Source of the DNA: Solobacterium sp.
GTDB lineage: Bacteria; Bacillota_I; Bacilli_A; Erysipelotrichales; Erysipelotrichaceae
DNA: 18,321 nt
Reading direction: 5' to 3'
NCBI GenBank assembly: GCA_016280695.1
Contig: JAEEHG010000281.1
Coordinates: forward strand, 1 to 18,321
Below, one piece after another: positions 1-7,449 of the stretch (positions are counted from its first letter, which is position 1; the number at the start of each line of letters is the position of its first letter). The notes beneath the pieces are model-generated. The model saw nothing but the letters and a program-made list of their open reading frames with translations, ran no database searches and was not told the origin of the DNA. Position numbers and translations under genes: made by a program.

Positions 1-1
1 T

Positions 2-484
2 CCGCTGATCCGGGATATTGTGCTTTCCTACGGCTGGCTGGATGAAGAAATGCTGACGTATATGATTGCCGTCAGTGAAAGCACGCCGGGTCCGATTATG
101 GTGAATCTGGCAACGTATGTAGGCAGCTCGCAGGCCGGCCTGGCCGGGGCGCTGACAGCCACACTGGCGGTTGTGCTGCCGTCATTCATCATTATCCTGC
201 TGGTGACGGCGCTGCTGAAAACCGTACTGAAAAACCAGTATGTGCAGGCAGTGCTGCGCGGCCTGAAGCCGGGTATGATCGGCATTATCCTGGCAACGGG
301 TATTGCGATGATCTGCCGGAACGGAATTGTTATAAAAGAAACTGTACAGATTCGGCCGCTGTTTCTGACGATCATGCTCAGTGCCGTCTATTTTGGTTCA
401 AGAAAAATCAGAAAAGGCGGACTCTCACCGATTCAGCTGATCTGCCTGGCTGCGGCCGCCGGCATTGCCGTATACGGTCTATAA
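2..484 (+). CDS. Chromate transporter family protein (ChrA-type half), 5' end outside window
   Basis: Membrane transporter of the chromate ion transporter family, in which Bacillota often use pairs of short half-size proteins. The frame is open from the first bases (PLIRDIV precedes the first in-frame GTG at 20), so the gene begins upstream and only about 160 residues are visible. The family signature PGPIMVNLATYVG is clear, followed by about four hydrophobic segments: GLAGALTATLAVVLPSFI onward, GMIGIILATGIAMI, a segment near LFLTIMLSAVYFG, and the C-terminal LICLAAAAGIAVYGL. Short ChrA proteins are usually about 180-200 residues, so little is missing. The gene converges on the glycerate kinase operon and both share the terminator at 482-518. 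The family assignment is good. The actual substrate is not shown by sequence, as many members are not proven chromate pumps. Confidence 0.85.
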   Translation, partial: PLIRDIVLSYGWLDEEMLTYMIAVSESTPGPIMVNLATYVGSSQAGLAGALTATLAVVLPSFIIILLVTALLKTVLKNQYVQAVLRGLKPGMIGIILATGIAMICRNGIVIKETVQIRPLFLTIMLSAVYFGSRKIRKGGLSPIQLICLAAAAGIAVYGL

Positions 485-518
485 AAAAACAGAACTGCGT
501 GGCAGTTCTGCTTTTTTT
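482..518. terminator. Bidirectional Rho-independent terminator
   Basis: A perfect 9-bp stem (490-498 CAGAACTGC with 502-510 GCAGTTCTG) with a 3-nt loop is flanked by seven A (483-489) and seven T (512-518). It therefore reads as hairpin plus U-tract on both strands, ending the transporter gene from the left and the glycerate kinase operon from the right. The A-tract begins inside the transporter stop codon. Confidence 0.92.
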
Positions 519-521
519 CAG

Positions 522-1754
522 TCAGGGCCGGATCAGCAGGACGGTCAGATCATTGACATTGGTGCCGGTTGGCCCGGTCATGATCAGTCCTTTGACTTTC
601 TGCAGGGCATGATAGGCATCGTTGTCGGCCAGTATATCCGGTATTGATACACCCATGTCATGCAGGGTGCCGGCAGTGCTTCCGTCCACGATTCCGCCGG
701 CAGCGTCGGTCGGCCCGTCGGTGCCGTCACTGCCCAGCGAGAACAGCAGTACGCTGTCCAGGCCGGCAATGCCTTCGGCCGCGGCCAGAGCAAGTTCCTG
801 ATTACGGCCGCCAAGTCCTTTGCCGTGTACGTGCACGACTGTTTCACCGCCGCAGATATATGCCAGGGCTTTGCCGTCATGACAATGGTCCTGTCCGATG
901 GCTGCCAGGAACCGGCCGGCATCCCGGGCTTCACAGTTCAGGGAGGCGGTCAGGAAATGCGGCTCATAGCCAAGCCGGCGGCTCGTCTCTTCTGCCGCCG
1001 CGCAGAGCTGGCGGACACTGCCGGTAATCCTGGTTTCGACGTTGTCCAGTTCTTTCGGGGTTTCTGTCTGCAAGCAGGCCAGGGCCTGTTCGGAAAGCTG
1101 CAGACGGTATTTTCTGACAATGGCGAGGGCGTCAGCGCAGGTTGTATGATCTGCGCAGGCCGGGCCGGAGGCGATCATATCCAGCGGATCTCCGATGATA
1201 TCCGAGAGGATAACCGCAAATACCCGGGCCGGGGAAGCCAGCCGGGCAAATTTGCCGCCCTTGACCAGGGAAAGCCGCTTGCGGATTGTATTCATTTCAA
1301 CGATATCAGCCCCGCAGGCCAGCAGCTGTCTGGTGATATCCTGCAGTTCCCCCAATGGGATTGCCGGGGCTTCAAACAGGGCCGAGCCGCCGCCGGACAC
1401 CAGGAAGACGAGCAGGTCATCTGCCTGCAGGTTTTCGGCCAGCCGGATGGCTGCGGCAGTGGCCTGTACAGAGTTGTCGTCTGTAACCGGATGTCCGGCT
1501 TCAAAACAGGTCACTTTCGGGATGGTTCCCATCACATGTCCGTATTTGGTTATACAGATGCCTTCGTCCAGCCGGCTGCCGAGATATCCGGCGGCTGCGG
1601 CACTCATCTGCCAGGCAGCTTTGCCGATCGCCGTAAGGAAAATCCGGCCTTTGACTTCCGGCAGATCCTGCAGAGCTTTGCGGACGGCGGTGTCGGGGTT
1701 TGCGGCGTTCAGGGCCGCGGCAATAATGGTATTTGCATCTTCACGCATGTTCAT
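522..1754 (-). CDS. Glycerate 2-kinase, type II (MOFRL family)
   Basis: Phosphorylates D-glycerate to 2-phosphoglycerate with ATP, feeding lower glycolysis; cytosolic. The 410 residues match the usual family length of about 410-450. Visible landmarks of the DUF4147 plus MOFRL architecture are LVSGGGSALF (119-127), EMNTIRKRLSLVKGGKFA (153-170), SDIIGDPLDMIASGP (184-198), and the C-terminal MOFRL half with GGETVV (302-307), GKGLGGRNQELAL (311-323), SLGSDGTDGPTDAAGG (339-354) and GPTGTNVNDL (394-403). The start at 1754 has GGAGG at 1763-1767, eight bases away, lying inside the end of the Nudix gene three bases upstream, so the genes are co-transcribed. Last gene of a three-gene operon. The symbol is left blank because gckA, glxK and ttuD are all used for this family. 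Confidence 0.93.
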   Translation of the reverse strand: MNMREDANTIIAAALNAANPDTAVRKALQDLPEVKGRIFLTAIGKAAWQMSAAAAGYLGSRLDEGICITKYGHVMGTIPKVTCFEAGHPVTDDNSVQATAAAIRLAENLQADDLLVFLVSGGGSALFEAPAIPLGELQDITRQLLACGADIVEMNTIRKRLSLVKGGKFARLASPARVFAVILSDIIGDPLDMIASGPACADHTTCADALAIVRKYRLQLSEQALACLQTETPKELDNVETRITGSVRQLCAAAEETSRRLGYEPHFLTASLNCEARDAGRFLAAIGQDHCHDGKALAYICGGETVVHVHGKGLGGRNQELALAAAEGIAGLDSVLLFSLGSDGTDGPTDAAGGIVDGSTAGTLHDMGVSIPDILADNDAYHALQKVKGLIMTGPTGTNVNDLTVLLIRP

Positions 1755-1757
1755 GAT

Positions 1758-2393
1758 TCAATCCTCCGGGTGATCTGTCATTTCATCTGCGGCGGTCCGG
1801 CGGGCTTTGAGGGTTTCCAGAAAGTGATGCAGGATTCCCGCTGTCAGGCCCCAGATAACCGCTTCCTCTGTTTCATAAAACCAGAGGGTTTCACGCCGGC
1901 TGCGGAACGGGTATGCCTGCCCGCCGGGCAGAAGCGCGAAGGGGAAGGCGTCATCAAACTGCCGTTTCAGCTGATATGTCCCGGCAACTGGTTCCATCTG
2001 CAGCAGCTGCTCCACCGGGATCAGGAAGACCCGTTCAGCCTCGGCCTGGCTGAAGGTATTGCGGTAATCATGCAGGAGCCCGATAAAACAGTGAATCTGC
2101 GCTGCTCTTGAAGAATATGCATCAGGCATCGGTTTCAGGATTTCAAGCTGGGAAGGGGCTATAAGAAGCTCCTCGCAGGCTTCCCGTACAGCCGCCTGCC
2201 AGGCGGTTTCACCCGGTTCGATTTTTCCCCCGGGAAAGCAGACTTCGCCGCCCTGCGAAATGGCCGCGCTGCGGACCTCAAACAGGATGCACAGTTCATC
2301 ATTCTGCTCTACCAGCGGCAAAACGACCGAAAAGCCGGTTGGGGCGGTAAAATCCGTGCTGCTGAGAAGGGGATAGATATCTTTAAGATTCAT
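1758..2393 (-). CDS. Nudix hydrolase, CoA pyrophosphatase-like (NudL/YeaB type)
   Basis: Predicted to hydrolyse CoA or a related nucleoside diphosphate derivative in the cytosol. The Nudix box spans residues 56-78: G56, E62, R70-E71 and E74-E75 are in register, giving the metal-binding REx2EE core. The usual glycine near the end of the box is L77 here. Just before it, RSAAISQGGEVCFPGG (41-56) resembles the CoA-type motif (RSA...FPGG) of the UPF0035 subgroup, and the C-terminal IWGLTAGIL also fits that subgroup. Length 211 is typical. It sits between the DUF5662-like gene (7-base gap) and the glycerate kinase (3-base gap). No good Shine-Dalgarno precedes the ATG, so translation may be coupled to the upstream gene. 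CoA specificity is inferred from the motif only. Confidence 0.88.
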   Translation of the reverse strand: MNLKDIYPLLSSTDFTAPTGFSVVLPLVEQNDELCILFEVRSAAISQGGEVCFPGGKIEPGETAWQAAVREACEELLIAPSQLEILKPMPDAYSSRAAQIHCFIGLLHDYRNTFSQAEAERVFLIPVEQLLQMEPVAGTYQLKRQFDDAFPFALLPGGQAYPFRSRRETLWFYETEEAVIWGLTAGILHHFLETLKARRTAADEMTDHPED

Positions 2394-2400
2394 ATAACTG

Positions 2401-2961
2401 TTATCGAACTGAGCGTTTCTTCATGGTTTCCCTGATCCGGGCAAAGGCGGCATCTTCACCGTTTTCAGCCACATCCCGCAGGATCGCTTCCATTTCTGCC
2501 GCGGTTTCCGGATGCATATAGTTCCTGGCCGGCCGGGAGAGGAAATATTCCAGCGGGCTGGCCTGTGTATAGTTTTCTTTCAGGTAGACACGGCTGGCGG
2601 CGATCCGGTCACAGACACTTTCCACCAGATAACGGTAGGGCATCTTCACCGGCCTGTAAGCACCTTTCTGCATGTCATACCAGTATTCCCAGTGATGCCG
2701 GTTAAGGCCTTTGTGATGGAGCCACCCGGGCGCATAGCCGTAAAGCTCCCGTTCAGCGTCATAGGGTGAGCGCCAGCCCTGGAAGTACTTCACGCTTTCC
2801 GCGAGTTCTGCCGGGCTGTACTTGGAAAGGTCATGTGTCAGGCCCTGATAATACAGGCCGCAGGCAAAACAGTACCGGCGGACTTCACGGCGGTGATCAT
2901 GTACGGTTTTCAGATGTCCGGCCAGCTTCTGCATGACAGAAAGCTTTTTATCCCGAGTCAT
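2401..2961 (-). CDS. DUF5662-like protein (HD-like helical, unknown function)
   Basis: A 186-residue cytosolic protein rich in His, Tyr and Trp. I recognise it as resembling the DUF5662 family from HLKTVHDHRREV near the N-terminus, GLTHDLSKYSPAEL (about 40-53) with an HD-like pair, and LHHKGLNRHHWEYW (about 81-94). The spacing of histidines and aspartates resembles a metal-binding HD-type helical fold, but no reaction is known to me. It is the first gene of the operon with the Nudix hydrolase and glycerate kinase, divergent from pyruvate kinase. The start is odd: AGGAT abuts the ATG directly, and an extended -10 box lies six bases upstream, so the mRNA may be leaderless. No better ATG with a ribosome site exists downstream (Met10 has none). 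Family name moderately sure; function unknown. Confidence 0.72.
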   Translation of the reverse strand: MTRDKKLSVMQKLAGHLKTVHDHRREVRRYCFACGLYYQGLTHDLSKYSPAELAESVKYFQGWRSPYDAERELYGYAPGWLHHKGLNRHHWEYWYDMQKGAYRPVKMPYRYLVESVCDRIAASRVYLKENYTQASPLEYFLSRPARNYMHPETAAEMEAILRDVAENGEDAAFARIRETMKKRSVR

Positions 2962-2967
2962 ATCCTG

Positions 2968-2976
2968 ATTGTATCA
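2968..2976 (-). promoter_or_regulatory. Extended -10 promoter for the DUF5662-Nudix-glycerate kinase operon
   Basis: On the minus strand the sequence reads TG-A-TACAAT, an extended -10 element (5 of 6 to TATAAT plus the TG). It ends six bases before the ATG at 2961, so transcription would start at or next to the start codon. The -35 region is poor (TGATGA at best), as is common with extended -10 promoters. Confidence 0.5.
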
Positions 2977-3028
2977 TTCCTGTTCCGAAATCATCATAAG
3001 AATGAATGATTCTCTCTGGAAAAATACA

Positions 3029-3057
3029 TTGTTTTCTATTCCCGGGAAGTATATTAT
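3029..3057 (+). promoter_or_regulatory. Sigma-70/SigA-type promoter of pyruvate kinase
   Basis: TTGTTT at 3029-3034 and TATTAT at 3052-3057 are separated by exactly 17 bases. The -10 is 5 of 6 to consensus, the -35 keeps TTG. A leader of about 50 bases follows, containing a weak inverted repeat (GTGATCG 3067-3073 with CGGTCAC 3086-3092, one G-U pair) of unknown meaning. Confidence 0.6.
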
Positions 3058-3115
3058 TATCAAGTTGTGATCGGGTTTCAGGATACGGTCACTTTACAGA
3101 AAAGAGATTTTATTT

Positions 3116-4531
3116 ATGAGAAAAACAAAAATCATATGCACAATCGGACCGGCCAGTGATTCCGAGGAAATGCTCACGAAGCTCTGCCTTGCCGGGATGA
3201 ATGTCGCCCGTCTGAATTTTTCCCACGGGACGCACGAGGAACATCTGAAGCGTATCAATACAATCAAGAAAGTCCGTAATCAGCTGCACCTGCCGGTAGC
3301 CATCATGCTGGATACCAAAGGACCGGAATTCCGGATCGGGACGTTCAAGGACGGGAAGATCGAACTGGCGGAAGGAAGCCGCTTTACCTTTACCACCGAG
3401 AAGGTGGAAGGTGATGACTCGATGGTTTCGGTCAGTTACGGGAATCTCGCCAACGAAATGAATCCGGGTGATACGATTCTGGTCAATAACGGCCTGCTGG
3501 CGTTCCGGGTACTCAGTACAGACGGCACGAGGATCGAGACGGAAGTCATCAGCGGCGGGGTGATGTCCGACCGCAAGAGCATGGCTTTCCCGGGCAAGCA
3601 TATCAAGCAGAAGTATCTTTCCGAACAGGATGCGAAGGACATTCTCTTCGGCGTGGAAAATGATGTTGATTTCATTGCGTGCTCATTCGTATCGGTCAAG
3701 CAGGATCTGCTCGATATTCATGAACTCCTCGAAAGCCACGGTTACGGCCATACCGCGGAACTGATTGCCAAGATCGAAAACCAGTCCGGGGTGGATCAGA
3801 TCGAGGATATCTGTGAAGCCTGTGACGGCATCATGGTGGCCCGCGGCGACATGGGCGTCGAAGTCCCGCTGGAGCAGCTGCCTTCCATCCAGAAGAATCT
3901 GATTGAAATATGCCGGAAGCTCGGCAAGCGGGCAATCGTTGCCACGGAAATGCTGGAGTCCATGATTCACAATCCGCGCCCGACCCGGGCAGAGGCTTCC
4001 GATGTGGCCAACGCGGTATACGACGGGGCCAGCGCGGTGATGCTGTCAGGTGAGACAGCCGCCGGTGCGTATCCGGAACAGGCGGTTCTGACCATGGCCA
4101 GAATCGTAGCTGAAACCGAGAAGAACATCCACTACAGCAAGCGGTTCTACAACTATGAATTCCAGATTAAAAATGATGTGGACGCGATATCCCACGCCAC
4201 CTGCGGCATGGCCATTGACCTGCACGCCAAAGCCATCGTGGCCTGCACGCTGAGCGGCCGTACGGCCCGCATGGTTTCCCGGTTCCGCTCACCGGTGGAT
4301 ATCATCGGCCTGACCACCGATGAGAAGACCTGGCGTGGCCTGGCCCTGTCCTGGGGTGTGACGCCGTGCATGTGTGAAATGTTCAATTCCACCGATGTGC
4401 TGTTCTACACCGCCAAGAATGTGGCCCGCGATGTGTTCGCGCTGCAGCCGGGTGACAATATCATCATTACCGGCGGCGTCACCAACGGTCAGTCAGGCAA
4501 TACGAATCTGATCAAGATCGAAACCCTGTAA
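3116..4531 (+). CDS. pyk: Pyruvate kinase
   Basis: Last step of glycolysis: phosphoenolpyruvate plus ADP to pyruvate plus ATP; cytosolic homotetramer in the family. N-terminal KTKIICTIGPAS and NVARLNFSHG, the active-site block LDTKGPEFRIG (65-75), the signature ELIAKIENQSGV (215-226) with K219 and metal ligand E221, VARGDMGVEVP with D245, and ATEMLESMI..PRPTRAE (276-293) are all present. The T-K-G-P-E form (T67, E71) is the one associated with K+-dependent enzymes. Length 471 means it has the catalytic core and C domain but lacks the extra PEP-utiliser-like domain of Bacillus enzymes (about 585). The start follows a weak GAAAAGAGA ribosome site. Transcribed alone: promoter just upstream, strong terminator just downstream. 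Confidence 0.98.
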   Translation: MRKTKIICTIGPASDSEEMLTKLCLAGMNVARLNFSHGTHEEHLKRINTIKKVRNQLHLPVAIMLDTKGPEFRIGTFKDGKIELAEGSRFTFTTEKVEGDDSMVSVSYGNLANEMNPGDTILVNNGLLAFRVLSTDGTRIETEVISGGVMSDRKSMAFPGKHIKQKYLSEQDAKDILFGVENDVDFIACSFVSVKQDLLDIHELLESHGYGHTAELIAKIENQSGVDQIEDICEACDGIMVARGDMGVEVPLEQLPSIQKNLIEICRKLGKRAIVATEMLESMIHNPRPTRAEASDVANAVYDGASAVMLSGETAAGAYPEQAVLTMARIVAETEKNIHYSKRFYNYEFQIKNDVDAISHATCGMAIDLHAKAIVACTLSGRTARMVSRFRSPVDIIGLTTDEKTWRGLALSWGVTPCMCEMFNSTDVLFYTAKNVARDVFALQPGDNIIITGGVTNGQSGNTNLIKIETL

Positions 4532-4537
4532 AAACAG

Positions 4538-4563
4538 CAGAGCAGATTGACTGCTCTGTTTTT
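4538..4563 (+). terminator. Rho-independent terminator after pyk
   Basis: An 8-bp perfect stem (CAGAGCAG 4538-4545 with CTGCTCTG 4551-4558), 5-nt loop, and T-tract 4559-4563 begin seven bases after the pyk stop codon. It separates pyk from the nusB operon. Confidence 0.9.
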
Positions 4564-4611
4564 CTCTTGAAAAGGGTACTGACTGCAGCTGCCGGGAGGG
4601 TTTGTGAACGC

Positions 4612-4649
4612 CTATTTCATGAACAAATAGCAGGGCAGTATGATAAAAT
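4612..4649 (+). promoter_or_regulatory. Extended -10 promoter of the nusB operon with overlapping inverted repeat
   Basis: TG-A-TAAAAT at 4641-4649 is an extended -10 box; TGAACA at 4620-4625 is a plausible -35 (4 of 6) with an 18-base spacer. The -35 lies within an inverted repeat, CTATTT (4612-4617) and AAATAG (4625-4630) around a 7-base centre that also contains the palindrome TTCATGAA. This could be an operator; no regulator is identified. The -10 ends six bases before the ATG at 4656. Confidence 0.55.
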
Positions 4650-4667
4650 ATTTCAATGGAGGAAGTT

Positions 4668-5066
4668 ATGACCATCCAGAATGAAAAAGAACTGAACCGT
4701 CATGTCAGCCGGACAGCTGCAGTCATCTGTGTCTATCAGTATCTCATCTGGCCGCGGGATGCGGAAATCCTGCTGGAAGATGCCGAGGAAGCTGATATCC
4801 GCAGTGATGAGTACATGGGCAGAGTCGTGGACACGGCGGTCCGGGAGAAAGACCGTTATATCGGTTATATCAATCAGGTGCTTGAACACTGGTCTTTTGA
4901 CCGTCTCGGCATTATTGAACAGGCCATACTGCTGTGCGGCTGCGCGGAATTTGACCTGAAGACCGTGGAAGCGCCGGTCATCATTGATGAGTATATCCGG
5001 ATCGCCCGCAAATACGGCGATAAGGATTCCCATAAACTGATCAACGGGGTTCTTGACAGAATATGA
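4668..5066 (+). CDS. nusB: Transcription antitermination protein NusB
   Basis: Partner of NusE (S10) in the antitermination complex acting on boxA of rRNA operons; also helps ribosome maturation. The all-helical family pattern is visible towards the C-terminus: HWSFDRLGIIEQAILLCGCAEFDL, then VIIDEYIRIARKYG and the closing HKLINGVLDRI. From ATG 4668 the product is 132 residues, normal for NusB. GGAGG at 4658-4662 sits five bases before this ATG. An in-frame ATG at 4656 would add MEEV; it overlaps the GGAGG and coincides with the predicted transcription start, so a leaderless start there is possible. First gene of the nine-gene operon; its stop overlaps xseA by four bases (ATGA). Confidence 0.92.
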   Translation: MTIQNEKELNRHVSRTAAVICVYQYLIWPRDAEILLEDAEEADIRSDEYMGRVVDTAVREKDRYIGYINQVLEHWSFDRLGIIEQAILLCGCAEFDLKTVEAPVIIDEYIRIARKYGDKDSHKLINGVLDRI

Positions 5067-6406
5067 GCCAGCGGGCTGTTTCGGTATCCGCCCTGGTTCA
5101 CTATGTGAAGCAGAAGCTGGAAGGGGACCCGCTGATTCAGAGAGTGCTGGTGGAAGGTGAAATCAGCAATTTTTCGAATTACCGTTCCGGCCACTGGTAT
5201 TTCAGCCTGAAGGACGGCGCAGCCCAGATCCGCTGTGTCATGTTTGCCTCGGCAAACAGCCGGGTGAAGTTTCTGCCGAAAGACGGTGACAAGGTGCTGG
5301 TCCAGGCGGACCTGAATGTCTATGAGGCCCGCGGGGAGATGCAGCTGATTGTCACAGCGATGCAGGCTGCCGGGCTGGGTGAATTGTACCGGCAGTATGA
5401 GGAACTGAAGAAAAAACTGGAGACAGAAGGGCTCTTTGCCCCGGAGCACAAGAAACCGCTGCCGCCGTATCCGTTCAGTATCGGGCTGATCACCGGCAAG
5501 AATACCGCGGCCCGCTCGGATGTCCTGACAACCCTGCAGAGACGCTGGCCGGTGGCTGCCATAACGGAATACCCGGTGCTGGTGCAGGGCACGGAAAGTG
5601 CCGGACAGATTGTCCAGGCTCTGAAGAAAGCCGATGAAAGCGGGCATGATGTGCTGCTGCTGGTCAGGGGCGGCGGTTCGATTGAGGATCTCTGGTCATT
5701 CAACGATGAAACCCTGGCCCGGACCATCTATGCGCTTAATACCCCGCTGATTACCGGCGTGGGCCATGAAACAGATTTTACGATCGCCGATTTTGCGGCA
5801 GATCTGCGGGCTCCGACCCCGACCGGGGCGGCTGAACGCTGTGCCCCGGATATCCGGGATGTACTCAGCCGCATTGACCAGTTTCATGTCCGGCTCCGTG
5901 GGGCGGTATCGGCCCGTATGAGTGCCGAACGCAGACATATTGATGCCATCAGGCGGTATTCCTGGTTTGCCGATCCGCAACGGCTGGTGCGCGATCCGCA
6001 GCTGCGGCTGAACGATCTGGCGATCCGGCTGGACGATGAGATCCGGGCGGTCCGGCAGATGCAGGACGGGCGCCTGCGCCAGCTGATGGGAAACCTGCAG
6101 AAAGCCCTGCGGGAACGTATGCGTGACACGGAGAATACACTCCATGAAAACCGGCAGGCCGTATTGTATGCCCTGAACCTGCGGCTTACAAGGGAAAACG
6201 ACCGCCTGCAGAAAAACATCCATCTGCTTGATGCCTATTCACCGCTGAAGGTGATAGCCCGCGGCTACAGCATCGTGCTGAAAAACGGGACGGCTGTCAG
6301 ACGGGCGGATATGGTGCAGAAAGGCGATGAAGTAGAACTTCTTCTGGGCCGCGGAAAAGCTGCGGCTGTCATCACAGATACAGATATGGAGGCAGAACAT
6401 GGCTGA
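5063..6406 (+). CDS. xseA: Exodeoxyribonuclease VII large subunit
   Basis: Catalytic subunit of ExoVII, which with many XseB copies degrades single-stranded DNA to oligonucleotides in repair. N-terminal OB-fold (about 5-100) with VLVEGEISNFSNYRSGHWYFSLKD, then the nuclease domain: GLITGKNTAARSDVL (141-155), LLLVRGGGSIEDLWSFNDE (198-216) and GVGHETDFTIADFAADLRAPTPTGAAE (232-258). A long helical or coiled-coil stretch (about 265-385) follows, then the C-terminal region with SPLKVIARGYSIV. 447 residues is a normal length. The start overlaps the nusB stop as ATGA, so translation is probably coupled; the 3' end overlaps xseB by eight bases. All expected motifs look intact. Confidence 0.97.
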   Translation: MSQRAVSVSALVHYVKQKLEGDPLIQRVLVEGEISNFSNYRSGHWYFSLKDGAAQIRCVMFASANSRVKFLPKDGDKVLVQADLNVYEARGEMQLIVTAMQAAGLGELYRQYEELKKKLETEGLFAPEHKKPLPPYPFSIGLITGKNTAARSDVLTTLQRRWPVAAITEYPVLVQGTESAGQIVQALKKADESGHDVLLLVRGGGSIEDLWSFNDETLARTIYALNTPLITGVGHETDFTIADFAADLRAPTPTGAAERCAPDIRDVLSRIDQFHVRLRGAVSARMSAERRHIDAIRRYSWFADPQRLVRDPQLRLNDLAIRLDDEIRAVRQMQDGRLRQLMGNLQKALRERMRDTENTLHENRQAVLYALNLRLTRENDRLQKNIHLLDAYSPLKVIARGYSIVLKNGTAVRRADMVQKGDEVELLLGRGKAAAVITDTDMEAEHG

Positions 6407-6605
6407 TAAGGAAAAGACATTTGAAGAATCCATGGCCCGGCTTGAGGAAATCGTGCGGATTCTTGAGAAGAATGAAAAACCGCTGGATGAAACAATCGCA
6501 TTGTTTGAAGAAGGACTGAAACTGGTCAGGACATGTGATGCCAGACTGAAGTCCTTTGAGACGAAGATCGAGGAGATCACGGCCGCTGATCATGAAGAAG
6601 AGTGA
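6399..6605 (+). CDS. xseB: Exodeoxyribonuclease VII small subunit
   Basis: Small helical subunit that binds the helical region of XseA to form the elongated ExoVII complex. 68 residues, with the typical family pattern FEESMARLEEIVRILE, EKPLDETIALFEEGLKL and an acidic tail. GGAGG at 6388-6392, six bases before the ATG, lies within the end of xseA. It overlaps xseA by eight bases and the next gene (ispA) by fourteen, the longest overlap in the operon. Confidence 0.95.
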   Translation: MADKEKTFEESMARLEEIVRILEKNEKPLDETIALFEEGLKLVRTCDARLKSFETKIEEITAADHEEE

Positions 6606-7440
6606 ATTCGAGGAAAAACTGAAGCTTACGGCCGCTGCAGTCAAAGACAGCCGCGTAAAGGAAGCCATGCTGTATTCCCTCATGGCGGGCGGCAAGCGCA
6701 TCCGGCCGATGATGCTCTATGCAGTGACAGAAGGTTACGGACTGCCGGCGGAAACCGCAGATGCTTTTGCCTGCGCGCTGGAGATGATCCATACGTACTC
6801 ACTGATTCACGATGATCTGCCGGCAATGGACAATGATGACCTGCGCCGGGGCAGACCGACCTGCCACAAGGCCTTTGATGAAGCGACGGCGATTCTGGCC
6901 GGGGACGGGCTGCTGACGTACGCGTTTGAAACAGCCGTGAAGACTGCAGGCATATCGGCGGAACAAGTGCTGAAAGGGGTGCGGATCCTGGCCGGAGACG
7001 CCGGCCCGGACGGGATGGTATTGGGCCAGTGCCTGGATATGCAGGAATCTGTGCAGACGGACTGGAAAGCACTGCAGACCATCCACCACCATAAAACCGG
7101 CTGCCTGCTGAGCGCGCCTCTGGAAATCGGTGCGGTCCTGGCCGGGTGTGATGAGGAAACCTGCGGCCTCTGGCGGCAGATCGGCTTCGACATCGGTCTG
7201 GCTTTCCAGCTGCAGGATGATATTCTTGATGTGGAAAAAACCGCTGCCGAACTGGGCAAGTCCAATTCGGATGAGCGCAATGAAAAAGTAACCGGGGTCA
7301 GCCTTCTGGGGATAGAGAAGGCCAGAACCCTGATGAATCAGCTGTATGACGACAGTTTTGCGAAGATCGAAAAAATAAAGGGGTTCGAATCTGACGCGCT
7401 GACCGGTCTGCTGCGGGAAGTACAGCACCGGAATCACTAG
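6592..7440 (+). CDS. ispA: Polyprenyl synthetase, probably farnesyl diphosphate synthase
   Basis: Condenses IPP with allylic diphosphates to make (probably) farnesyl diphosphate for undecaprenyl and quinone-type lipids. First aspartate-rich motif HDDLPAMDND (D74, D75, D80), then DLRRGRPTCHK; second aspartate-rich motif FQLQDDILD (D209, D210, D213); GGKRIRP at about 33-39. The residue five before the first motif is Tyr (TYSLIHDD), as in bacterial FPP synthases, which argues for a C15 product. I chose ATG 6592 (282 residues): the longer frame from TTG 6556 has an Arg-rich lead that is just xseB read in another frame. No close ribosome site (AGGAG is 16 bases away), so translation is likely coupled to xseB, which it overlaps by 14 bases. 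Sits beside dxs, the first enzyme of the same pathway. Confidence 0.93.
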   Translation: MKKSEFEEKLKLTAAAVKDSRVKEAMLYSLMAGGKRIRPMMLYAVTEGYGLPAETADAFACALEMIHTYSLIHDDLPAMDNDDLRRGRPTCHKAFDEATAILAGDGLLTYAFETAVKTAGISAEQVLKGVRILAGDAGPDGMVLGQCLDMQESVQTDWKALQTIHHHKTGCLLSAPLEIGAVLAGCDEETCGLWRQIGFDIGLAFQLQDDILDVEKTAAELGKSNSDERNEKVTGVSLLGIEKARTLMNQLYDDSFAKIEKIKGFESDALTGLLREVQHRNH

Positions 7441-7449
7441 GAGGAACCT

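Noticed and set aside
660..2111. Long 483-codon open frame on + opposite the glycerate kinase and Nudix genes
   Set aside because: It has no recognisable domain, spans two well supported genes on the other strand, and has no ribosome site; it is a by-product of their codon use.
6556..6591. Upstream TTG start extending ispA
   Set aside because: The added residues are Arg-rich and are the xseB sequence in another frame; ATG 6592 gives a normal family N-terminus.
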